A stretch of 64,000 nt of DNA from Streptomyces sp. NK08204 (lineage in GTDB: Bacteria > Actinomycetota > Actinomycetes > Streptomycetales > Streptomycetaceae). The notes under the pieces were generated by a model. That model was not told the DNA's origin. It did no database searches and saw only the letters and a program-made list of their open reading frames with translations. The stretch covers positions 124,001-188,000 of the forward strand of contig NZ_JAINVF010000005.1 in NCBI RefSeq assembly GCF_020400585.1, in the 5' to 3' direction. Positions 8,419 to 14,934 of this stretch are shown here, in pieces; position 1 is the stretch's first letter, and every line of letters begins with the position of its first letter. Both the position numbers and the translations under genes were made by a program.

Positions 8419-9726
8419 TCACGCGGGCACGTGCACCGTCTCCACCCGGCTCGCCACCAGCCGCTCCCGCTCGCGCCGAGCTGCCTGCCCCCGCAGCCGC
8501 AGGATCTGGCTGACCCCGAGCGCCTGCAGGACGAACACGGCGGAGAAGGCCGCGGTGTAGTTGTCGCCGGTGGCGTCCAACAGCACCCCGATCGCGAGCA
8601 ACATCGTCATCGAGGCGGTGAAACCACCCATGTTGGTGATCCCGGACGCGGTGCCCTGCCGCTCCGGCGGGTTGGCCGGCCGGGCGAAGTCGAAGCCGAG
8701 CATGGAGGCCGGTCCGCACGCGCCGAGCACGGCGCACAGGACCACCAGCAGCCACATCGGCGCACGGTCGCCGGGGCAGGCGAGCGTGGCCGCCCAGACT
8801 GTGGCCGTCGCCCCCACCGTGCCGAGCGCCAGCGGCAGCCGTGCCGCGTGGTGCCGGGCGACGAGCTGTCCGTAGACGAGCCCGATCACCATGTTGGACA
8901 GGACGACGAGCGTGAGCAGTTCGCCAGCCGTCGCACGGCTGAGCCCCTGCGCCTGGACCAGGAACGGCAGCCCCCACAGCAGCAGGAACACCATCGCCGG
9001 GAACTGGGTGGTGAAGTGCACCCACAGCCCGAGCCGGGTCCCCGGCTCCCGCCAGGCGGCGGCGATCTGCCGGCGCACATAGACGGCCCCCCGATGCGGT
9101 GACGGCTGCGGCTCGTGCCCCTCGGGGTGGTCCTCCAGGAACAGCAGCGTCAGCACCAGCACCACCGCCCCCGCCAGCGCGCTGCCCGCGAACGCGGGCG
9201 TCCAGCCGAGCCCATGCAGCAGCCGGGCCAGGACGAGCGTGGAGACCAGGTTGCCCGCCATCCCCGCCAGGGCCGCGAGCTGCGCGACCAGTGGTCCGCG
9301 GCGGGCCGGGAACCAGCGGGTGCCGAGCCGCAGCACGCTGATGAAGGTCATCGCGTCCCCGCAGCCGAGCAGGGCCCGGGAGCCGAGCGCCATGCCGTAC
9401 GAGGGGGAGAACGCGAAGCCCAGCTGCCCCGCCGTGAACAGCACGGCCCCGATGCTCAGCACCCGCTTGGTGCCGAGCCGGTCCACCAGCAGGCCCACGG
9501 GTATCTGCATGCCCGCGTAGACGAGCAGCTGGAGGATGGAGAACGTCGACAGCGCGGAGGCGTTCACATGGAAGCGGTCGACGGCGTCGAGCCCCGCCAC
9601 GCCCAGGGACGTACGGAAGATGACGGCGACGAAGTAGACCGCGACGCCTATGGACCACATGGCGACGGCACGCCGGCCGCCCGGTGGGTCACCCGGCACG
9701 GTGGCGTGCTGTACGGGATCGTTCAC
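8419..9726 (-). CDS. MFS transporter
   Basis: A 435-residue major facilitator protein with about 12 predicted membrane segments. The loop between helices 2 and 3 reads GLLVDRLGTKRVLSIGA, the MFS signature. The N terminus (AMWSIGVAVYFVAVIFRTSLGVAGLD) resembles nitrate/sialate-type or ACS-like MFS members, but the substrate cannot be named. The start overlaps the end of the GntR gene by 4 bp (ATGA), so the two are co-transcribed and the regulator probably responds to the transported compound. Confidence 0.9.
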   Translation of the reverse strand: MNDPVQHATVPGDPPGGRRAVAMWSIGVAVYFVAVIFRTSLGVAGLDAVDRFHVNASALSTFSILQLLVYAGMQIPVGLLVDRLGTKRVLSIGAVLFTAGQLGFAFSPSYGMALGSRALLGCGDAMTFISVLRLGTRWFPARRGPLVAQLAALAGMAGNLVSTLVLARLLHGLGWTPAFAGSALAGAVVLVLTLLFLEDHPEGHEPQPSPHRGAVYVRRQIAAAWREPGTRLGLWVHFTTQFPAMVFLLLWGLPFLVQAQGLSRATAGELLTLVVLSNMVIGLVYGQLVARHHAARLPLALGTVGATATVWAATLACPGDRAPMWLLVVLCAVLGACGPASMLGFDFARPANPPERQGTASGITNMGGFTASMTMLLAIGVLLDATGDNYTAAFSAVFVLQALGVSQILRLRGQAARRERERLVASRVETVHVPA

Positions 9727-10433
9727 CGCACCTCACCCCGCGCGAGGTGCGAGAACCAGCTCACATGCCGGTGCACGACCCCGACGGCCGCCTCCGCGTC
9801 CCCGGCCCGCAGCGCGTCCAGGATCTCCTCGTGCTCGGCGAGCGTCTTGGCGATCCGGTCGGGGTGCGAGTGCATGACGGCGACACCCATCCGCAACTGA
9901 CGGTCGCGCAGCTGGTCGTAGAGGCGGGCGAGGATCTCGTTGCCGCCGCTGCGCACGATCTCGGCGTGGAAGCAGCGGTCGGTCGTCGCGGCACCGGCCA
10001 GGTCACCCGCGGCGGCCTGTGCCTTCTGCTGCTCCAGCAGCTCCGCGAGCCGGTCCAGCAGTCCCGGCGGCGCGGGTACGGCCTTGCGCGCGGCGTGCTC
10101 CTCCACCAGCAGCCGGGTCTCCACGACGTCCGCGATCTCCTGCGCGGAGACGGGCAGCACCAGGGCGCCCTTCTTCGGGTAGAGCCGGATGAGCCCCTCG
10201 GCCTCCAGGCGCAGCAGCGCTTCCCGGACGGGAGTGCGGGAGACTCCCACGGCTTCTGCCAGCTCGCCCTCGGTCAGCAGTGTCCCGCCCTCGTAACGGC
10301 GGTCGAGGACGCCTCGTTTGACGTGGTCGTAGACACGTTCGGCGGCGGGCGGTTGCTTCACGGTCTGCTTCACCGCCGGCTTCACGGCTTGCATCACGGG
10401 TTGCATCACGGGTTGATGGACGGCCGTTTCCAT
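9723..10433 (-). CDS. GntR-family regulator, FadR/FCD subgroup
   Basis: About 236 residues. The N-terminal winged HTH contains TLLTEGELAEAVGVSRTPVREALLRLEAEGLI (residues ~50-80), and the all-helical FCD domain follows with the usual metal-ligand pattern (DRCFHAEIV... and HEEILDALRAGD). The first 30 residues are unusual: a PVMQ/AVKP/TVKQ low-complexity repeat precedes the HTH. ATG at 10433 is preferred; the frame is open further upstream. The upstream 30 bp carry a TTGTATCTATCC stretch that could be promoter or operator. It overlaps the MFS gene and probably represses that operon and itself. Confidence 0.88.
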   Translation of the reverse strand: METAVHQPVMQPVMQAVKPAVKQTVKQPPAAERVYDHVKRGVLDRRYEGGTLLTEGELAEAVGVSRTPVREALLRLEAEGLIRLYPKKGALVLPVSAQEIADVVETRLLVEEHAARKAVPAPPGLLDRLAELLEQQKAQAAAGDLAGAATTDRCFHAEIVRSGGNEILARLYDQLRDRQLRMGVAVMHSHPDRIAKTLAEHEEILDALRAGDAEAAVGVVHRHVSWFSHLARGEVR

Positions 10434-10631
10434 GACCACAGGATAGATACAACACGTACGCATGCGAGGGGGCCGTCCACGATCCGGACGAGACACAGAT
10501 CCCGCCGGCGACCGCACAACCTTCCGTGCCGCTCACCCGTTACCTGTCACGCACCCATGGGCCCCGGCCTCTCCACCGGTCCCAACGGGGCTGCATCTCA
10601 GATGGTTTCACGACAATCGGGGTACATTGCT

Positions 10632-11534
10632 TTGATTACCGGCATCATGGGCATCCGTATCCGCAGGGCCGCCGCCGTCGCCGTCACGTCCGGTGCCCTG
10701 CTCACCACCGGGACCCTCACCACGGCGCCCGCGCAGGCCGTCACGACGCCAAGGATCACCGCCAAGGGCGGCTACGTGATGAACGACGCGGACGGCTCGA
10801 CGCTGTACGGCAAGGCGGCGGACACCAGGCGCTCCACCGGCTCCACCACCAAGATCATGACTGCCAGGGTGGTCCTCGCACAGCCGCACCTCGACCTCGA
10901 CGCCAAGGTCACCATCCAGAAGGCTTACAGCGACTACGTCATCGCCCACAACGCCTCCCAGGCGCACCTGATCGTCGGCGACCGGGTCACCGTCCGCCAA
11001 CTGCTGTACGGCCTGATGCTGCCGTCCGGCTGCGACGCCGCCTACGCGCTGGCCGACAGGTTCGGCTACGGCACCACCCAGGGCGCACGCGTGAAGTCCT
11101 TCATCGACAAGATGAACACCACCGCCAGGCGCCTCGGCATGACGCACACGCACTTCGACTCCTTCGACGGCATCGGCAACGGCGCCAACTACTCGACGCC
11201 CCGCGACCTGACGACACTCGCCCGCGACGCGATGCGGAACAGCACCTTCGCCTCGATCGTCAGCACAAGGTCGTACCGGGCCAGGACGACCACCAGGACG
11301 CGCAGCACACGCACCATGAGCCCGTGGACCAACACCAACGGCCTTCTGGCCGGCTACCGCGGCACGACCGGCGTGAAGACCGGCTCCGGGCCCGAGGCAG
11401 GCTACTGCCTGGTCTTCGCCGCGACCCGCAACGGCAGGACGGTCGTCGGCACGGTCCTCGCCTCCACCTCCGTCTCGAACCGCGAGGCGGACGCGAGGAA
11501 GCTGTTGGACTACGGTTTCGCCGAACTGGGGTGA
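10632..11534 (+). CDS. D-alanyl-D-alanine carboxypeptidase/transpeptidase, Streptomyces K15 type
   Basis: About 300 residues with a signal peptide (RRAAAVAVTSGALLTTG... then APAQA, cleavage near residue 36). The penicillin-binding fold is complete: STTK (Ser71, Lys74), SGC at 132-134 instead of the common SGN, and KTG in GVKTGSG near residue 249. The SGC motif and much of the body match the Streptomyces K15 DD-transpeptidase as I remember it. It should cleave D-Ala-D-Ala stem peptides outside the membrane. I place the start at TTG 10632 by alignment with the paralogue at 11673 (LITGIMGIR against VITVNKGIR). ATG at 10602 and ATG at 10647 are alternatives. Confidence 0.9.
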   Translation: MITGIMGIRIRRAAAVAVTSGALLTTGTLTTAPAQAVTTPRITAKGGYVMNDADGSTLYGKAADTRRSTGSTTKIMTARVVLAQPHLDLDAKVTIQKAYSDYVIAHNASQAHLIVGDRVTVRQLLYGLMLPSGCDAAYALADRFGYGTTQGARVKSFIDKMNTTARRLGMTHTHFDSFDGIGNGANYSTPRDLTTLARDAMRNSTFASIVSTRSYRARTTTRTRSTRTMSPWTNTNGLLAGYRGTTGVKTGSGPEAGYCLVFAATRNGRTVVGTVLASTSVSNREADARKLLDYGFAELG

Positions 11535-11544
11535 TTTCCGGTCA

Positions 11545-11579
11545 ACGAGGGCGGCTGCGGGCAGATTTGCCGCCCTCGT
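11545..11579 (+). terminator. Hairpin between the two DD-peptidase genes
   Basis: A perfect 11-bp stem (11545-11555 with 11569-11579) with a 13-nt loop lies 11 bp after the first DD-peptidase stop. It suggests that the two paralogues are separately transcribed. Confidence 0.65.
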
Positions 11580-11672
11580 GCATCCTTTCGCGCTGCCGGG
11601 GCGTCTTCCGATAGTCGCGCCCCTTTCCATCGAGGCGCCTACCAGGCATTTCGTACACTCGGAGCGTTCATA

Positions 11673-12611
11673 GTGATAACCGTCAACAAGGGCATTCGCG
11701 TCCGCAGGGCCGCCGCCGTCGTCATCACCACCGGTGCCCTGCTGGCCGGCGGCGCGCTCGCGGCGCCTGCTCAGGCAGCGACCGCACCCACGGTCAGTGC
11801 CAAGGGCGCATTCATGCTCAACAGCGCGACGGGGTCCACCCTTTACAGCAAGGCCGCCGACTACAAGCGGCCCATGGCAAGCACCACCAAGATCATGACG
11901 GCCCGTGTCGTCCTGAGCACCACCAACCTGAACCTCGACCAGAAGATCACCATCAAGCAGGCCTACCGCGACTACGTCGCCAACGTGGGCGCGAGCTCGG
12001 CGGACCTGAAGACCGGCGACAAGGTCACCGTCCGCCAGCTGCTGCACGCCATGCTGCTGCCGTCGGGCTGCGACGCCGCCATGGCGCTGGCCGACCACTT
12101 CGGCACGGGCACGTCGATCTCGGCCCGCACCAAGTCGTTCATCTCCAAGATGAACGCCAAGGCCGTCGACCTCGGTCTGACCAACACGCACTTCGACTCG
12201 TTCGACGGCAACTCCACGCAGAACACGAACTACACGACGCCGCGCGACCTCGCCAAGCTCGCGCGCAGCGCGATGAAGTACTCGACGTTCAGCGGCATCG
12301 TGAAGAAGCAGAAGACCGTGCAGTACGCCACCACGAGCACCGGCGGCACCCGCACGTACACCTGGTACAACACCAACAAGCTGCTGGGCTCCTACAGCGG
12401 TGCGATCGGTGTCAAGACGGGCACCAACACGCCGTCCGGCCCCTGCCTCGTCTTCGCGGCGACCCGCAACGACAAGACGGTCATCGGTGTGATCCTCAAC
12501 GACCAGTACCGCTACGAGGACGCCGCCAAGATGATGGACTACGCGTTCGGCAGCACCTCGGCGACCACGATGCAGCTGCGCAAGCTCCCCGCAGGCACCC
12601 CGCAGGACTGA
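11673..12611 (+). CDS. D-alanyl-D-alanine carboxypeptidase/transpeptidase, second tandem K15-type copy
   Basis: A 312-residue paralogue of the preceding gene. A signal peptide ends at about APAQA (residue 35). Active-site motifs are STTK (Ser70, Lys73), SGC (131-133) and KTG in GVKTGTN near 250. The FDSFDGNSTQNTNYTTPRDLAKLA segment parallels the first copy. It has ~25 extra C-terminal residues (FGSTSATTMQLRKLPAGTPQD) but no membrane anchor, so it is probably secreted or loosely wall-bound. GTG at 11673 follows a CGGAGC element. The tandem arrangement indicates local duplication followed by divergence. Confidence 0.92.
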   Translation: MITVNKGIRVRRAAAVVITTGALLAGGALAAPAQAATAPTVSAKGAFMLNSATGSTLYSKAADYKRPMASTTKIMTARVVLSTTNLNLDQKITIKQAYRDYVANVGASSADLKTGDKVTVRQLLHAMLLPSGCDAAMALADHFGTGTSISARTKSFISKMNAKAVDLGLTNTHFDSFDGNSTQNTNYTTPRDLAKLARSAMKYSTFSGIVKKQKTVQYATTSTGGTRTYTWYNTNKLLGSYSGAIGVKTGTNTPSGPCLVFAATRNDKTVIGVILNDQYRYEDAAKMMDYAFGSTSATTMQLRKLPAGTPQD

Positions 12612-12632
12612 CCTGCCCCGCCTGAAGGCACC

Positions 12633-12668
12633 GGGCCCGCCGTGAAGCGCCATCGTCACGGCGGGCCC
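12633..12668 (+). terminator. Intrinsic terminator after the second DD-peptidase gene
   Basis: A perfect 13-bp stem (12633-12645 with 12656-12668) closes a 10-nt loop 21 bp after the stop codon. The next 280 bp up to the transposase relic (12669-12948) hold nothing I can identify. Confidence 0.75.
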
Positions 12669-12948
12669 TCTTCACATCTGACCATCGGGACGATCAGGGG
12701 TTCGAGCGGCCAAGGGGCCGACGTGAGCAGGGGGCCGACATGATCCGGGAGACGTCGTTTGACGTCCGGAACGTGCTGGGGCCCCGACCGGGACCGCCGG
12801 GGTCACGGAGTTGCTCGCCGCACTGCCCTGGGGCGGCGGGCGGACGCCTGCGGCACCGGCTGGCCGCCCACTGGAGCGGCAGCGGCCGAGCCGACGGCTC
12901 GATGCCCCTGTGGGCCGCCGCCGTGTTCCCTGCCCCTGATCTCAGCGT

Positions 12949-13181
12949 TCAATGAGTGTCCGGGGCGGAAGCGGGCGAGAGCCCGGTTCCGGCGACGAAG
13001 CCGTCGAGGACCTTTGGAGCGGCACTGCCGACGTCTGAGTCGGTTGCGCACGGGCCTTTCCAGTCGGCCGAGGGCGACCGACGCGAGGTTGGCCAGGCTG
13101 CGCTTGATCTGCGCCCATAGTCCTCCAACCGCGTTCAGCTACGGGGCGTAGGCCGGCTAGGCCGGCAGCAGGAACACCGGT
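12949..13181 (-). pseudogene. IS630-type transposase relic, C-terminal end
   Basis: Read on the minus strand, the sequence gives VFLLPA, a duplicated PA-stop-PA stretch, then YAP-stop-LNAVGGLWAQIKRSLANLA, and after a frameshift VLDGFVAGTGLSP. This matches the C-terminal part of actinobacterial IS630-family transposases, where PAYAPELNPVEGVWA-type sequence follows the second catalytic Asp and the protein ends LLDGFxAxTGL. At least two in-frame stops and one frameshift make it non-functional. No terminal inverted repeats or flanking target duplications are recognisable, and the N-terminal two thirds are absent. Confidence 0.7.
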
Positions 13182-13184
13182 TCA

Positions 13185-13469
13185 TCACCACGTCCCGGTG
13201 AACCGCTCCGGGGCGTACAGGCACAACGGCCCCAGGTGGGCGCCCCCGACGATCGGGCATGGGTCCGCCAGGCCGTCCATGTCGTAGGCGCGCCGCGTGA
13301 TCTCGGACCAGCCGAAGCCGCGCAGGTCCCGACAGAGCAGCCGGTACCCGTCGGATGACTGCCCGGCGACCTTGTGCCAGGCCCACGCGGCCGTGGGCAG
13401 CCGCGCAGCGTCAGCAGCACGGTGCCGGTTCCGGTGCCGCCGTACCGGGCTGTTGCAGCTAAGTACCAC
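13185..13469 (-). pseudogene. Decayed alpha/beta-hydrolase fragment
   Basis: The minus strand encodes AWAWHKVAGQSSDGYRLLC and DLRGFGWSEITRRAYDMDGLAD, then after a deletion VGGAHLGPLCLYAPERFTG. These are pieces of the oxyanion and lid region of epoxide-hydrolase-like alpha/beta hydrolases, with the GHDWGG nucleophile elbow missing (VGGAHLG in its place). The start of the fold (HGWP-type) is only recognisable in another frame. It abuts the IS630 relic directly, as if the element had inserted into or been fused with the gene before decay. Confidence 0.6.
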
Positions 13470-13656
13470 GGACGTCGAGCCTGCGGTGTTGCCGCTGGTA
13501 TGCCCTCGGGAATCGGCCGCCCGACACGACCACGGCGTGCGGTGCCATGCATGCCCCCTCTCAGGCCGCTGCGGTCCCCCCGTCGGCCCCGCGTCGCCGG
13601 GTCAGCAGTCGGCGACGGTGCGAAGGTTCCCTCCTGTCCTTCTCCTCATGGAGCCG

Positions 13657-14433
13657 TCAGGCGCTGTTGCGGAGACCGGTCGCGGGGAGCTGGTCGTAGG
13701 TCTTGAAGGTGTACGAGGCGTCGTACGACAGCAAGTTCCCTTCCGACGCCGGCAGGCCGAGTCGGCGGTTGAGGGGGCGGGTGAGCGGGCCGCAGTGTTC
13801 GGCGGCCGGGGCGCTGAAGGTGTCGTCGTACGCCGAGAACTCGATCACCGGGGGGTCCTGGGAGACCCGCTTGGAGGGGCCCGAGCGCTTCATCTGGAAG
13901 TCGACGGGGTCGCCCGCCCCTATGACACAGCTCTCCGGCACCATCGGGCCGACGAGCCGGAAGCGGAGGCTGAACTGCCCGGTGTAGAAGTCGGACCGGC
14001 CCCCGTACTCCGGTTGTATCGCCAGCCCCGGCTCATCCGCGCGATCGCCTGCCGGGGTTCCGGTCAGTCCTCCCGGTACTGCGGTGGAGGCGCTGTGCAT
14101 CGCACCCCACACCTGTCCCTTGCTGCCGTCCGGCATCGGGCCTTCGGCGTGCGTCATGACCATCGGGGCAAGTTCCGTCGTGACCTTGCCGATGGTCAAC
14201 CGCGGTGCGGCGGTGTGCACTTCGCACCTCCATCGGGACGGGTCGGCGCCGTCGGGCAGGGGCGGGCAGTCACTGAAGTCGGCCGCGGACGGAGTGGAGG
14301 CCGCATCGGTGGCGGCGTACGCCACGCCCGGCGCGCACAAGGCCGCTGCGCCGGCGAGGACGGCGGCACCTGCGACAGCGGCGACACGGCGGACCGGCGA
14401 GGAACCGTGGCGAAAGGCAGTGGATTTCGTCAT
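13657..14433 (-). CDS. Secreted protein of unknown function
   Basis: 258 residues beginning MTKSTAFRHGSSPVRRVAAV, then AGAAVLAGAAALCAPGVAYAATDA: a clear signal peptide with cleavage after AYA near residue 40. The mature part has four or five Cys (DCPPLP, RWRCEV, ESCVIG, EHCGPL) that could form disulfides, and a predicted beta-rich body (TGQFSLRFRLVGPMV). I do not recognise the family. The start at 14433 has only a weak Shine-Dalgarno. It is divergent from the tRNA-like array, with a 7-bp inverted repeat between them. Confidence 0.75.
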   Translation of the reverse strand: MTKSTAFRHGSSPVRRVAAVAGAAVLAGAAALCAPGVAYAATDAASTPSAADFSDCPPLPDGADPSRWRCEVHTAAPRLTIGKVTTELAPMVMTHAEGPMPDGSKGQVWGAMHSASTAVPGGLTGTPAGDRADEPGLAIQPEYGGRSDFYTGQFSLRFRLVGPMVPESCVIGAGDPVDFQMKRSGPSKRVSQDPPVIEFSAYDDTFSAPAAEHCGPLTRPLNRRLGLPASEGNLLSYDASYTFKTYDQLPATGLRNSA

Positions 14434-14499
14434 GTCACCAGCGTGCCGCCGTGGCCACTCCGTCACCATCCGTGACATCCCCGACACCACCCTGAACCT

Positions 14500-14520
14500 C
14501 CCCTGATGTGACGTCAGGGG
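14500..14520. promoter_or_regulatory. Inverted repeat between the secreted-protein gene and the tRNA-like array
   Basis: CCCCTGA (14500-14506) and TCAGGGG (14514-14520) form a perfect 7-bp inverted repeat around a 7-bp spacer, 67 bp upstream of the secreted-protein start. It could be an operator or a short hairpin; no regulator is indicated. Confidence 0.4.
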
Positions 14521-14583
14521 CCGGTGGCTGACCTGCGGCAGGCGAGGTCGCGTCCGAGCGAGACGGCCTTGACGGAAACCCGT

Positions 14584-14613
14584 TTGTACGACCACAGCCC
14601 CGGCGTCTACCGT
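14584..14613 (+). promoter_or_regulatory. Candidate promoter for the tRNA-like array
   Basis: TTGTAC (14584-14589) and TACCGT (14608-14613) are separated by 18 bp and resemble a housekeeping -35/-10 pair. A start site 7-9 bp downstream would fall at about 14620-14622, exactly where the first cloverleaf begins. This is inference from spacing only. Confidence 0.35.
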
Positions 14614-14621
14614 CGGTCCAT

Positions 14622-14692
14622 CGACGTGTAGCTCAGCAGCAGAGCACCGGGCTTTCACCCGGAGGGCGCGGGGGCGGAACCCGCCACGTCGG
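14622..14692 (+). ncRNA. tRNA-like element, unit 1 of 4 (divergent copy)
   Basis: A 71-nt cloverleaf: acceptor CGACGTG pairs with CACGTCG, D stem GCTC/GAGC, anticodon stem CCGGG/CCCGG and T stem GCGGG/CCCGC, all perfectly paired. It differs from units 2-4 in the D loop (AGCAGCA, so G18-G19 is lost) and in having a 6-nt anticodon loop CTTTCA, in which UUC follows the U33 position. The T loop is GGCGGAA rather than TTCRANY, and CTA replaces CCA after the discriminator G. It is tRNA-shaped but very unlikely to be a working tRNA. Confidence 0.7.
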
Positions 14693-14699
14693 CTAACGA

Positions 14700-14771
14700 C
14701 GACGTGTAGCTCAGCAGGAGAGCACCGGGCTGTGGTCCCGGAGGGCGCGGGGGCGGAACCCGCCACGTCGG
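14700..14771 (+). ncRNA. tRNA-like element, unit 2 of 4 (GUG anticodon)
   Basis: A 72-nt sequence that folds exactly as a canonical cloverleaf with every stem base pair intact: 7-bp acceptor, T8 A9, 4-bp D stem with loop AGCAGGA (G18-G19 present), 5-bp anticodon stem with 7-nt loop CTGTGGT (anticodon GUG, His), 5-nt variable loop AGGGC, and 5-bp T stem. The T loop is GGCGGAA, lacking T54-T55 and A58. The discriminator is G, and the -1 base is A, so the G-1:C73 pair needed by HisRS is missing. No CCA is encoded. Confidence 0.75.
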
Positions 14772-14778
14772 CTAACGA

Positions 14779-14850
14779 CGACGTGTAGCTCAGCAGGAGA
14801 GCACCGGGCTGTGGTCCCGGAGGGCGCGGGGGCGGAACCCGCCACGTCGG
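14779..14850 (+). ncRNA. tRNA-like element, unit 3 of 4 (GUG anticodon)
   Basis: Identical over all 72 nt to unit 2, separated from it by the 7-nt linker CTAACGA. Identity in a region with no coding constraint implies recent duplication, gene conversion or selection on the RNA. It is followed by the longer linker CTATGAACGA, which contains an ATG. Confidence 0.75.
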
Positions 14851-14860
14851 CTATGAACGA

Positions 14861-14932
14861 CGACGTGTAGCTCAGCAGGAGAGCACCGGGCTGTGGTCCC
14901 GGAGGGCGCGGGGGCGGAACCCGCCACGTCGG
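14861..14932 (+). ncRNA. tRNA-like element, unit 4 of 4 (GUG anticodon), abutting the next start codon
   Basis: Identical to units 2 and 3. Its discriminator G (14932) is followed by CT and then the ATG start (14935) of the 790-residue protein. No terminator or ribosome binding site lies between the cloverleaf and that start. 3'-end processing after the discriminator would leave an mRNA with only 2 nt before the AUG. Confidence 0.75.
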
Positions 14933-14934
14933 CT

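Noticed and set aside
10608..12659. Long minus-strand open frame of 683 codons over the DD-peptidases
   Set aside because: Composition is Val/Gly/Arg-rich without motifs; the antisense strand of two clear penicillin-binding-fold genes.
13157..13560. Intact minus-strand gene over the hydrolase relic
   Set aside because: The open frames are present, but hydrolase-like residues alternate between frames and the nucleophile elbow is missing.
14622..14932. Bona fide tRNA-His gene array
   Set aside because: The cloverleaf and GUG anticodon fit, but the T loop lacks TTCRA, the -1/73 pair is A/G rather than G/C, unit 1 has a 6-nt anticodon loop, and no CCA is encoded. Kept as tRNA-like ncRNA instead.
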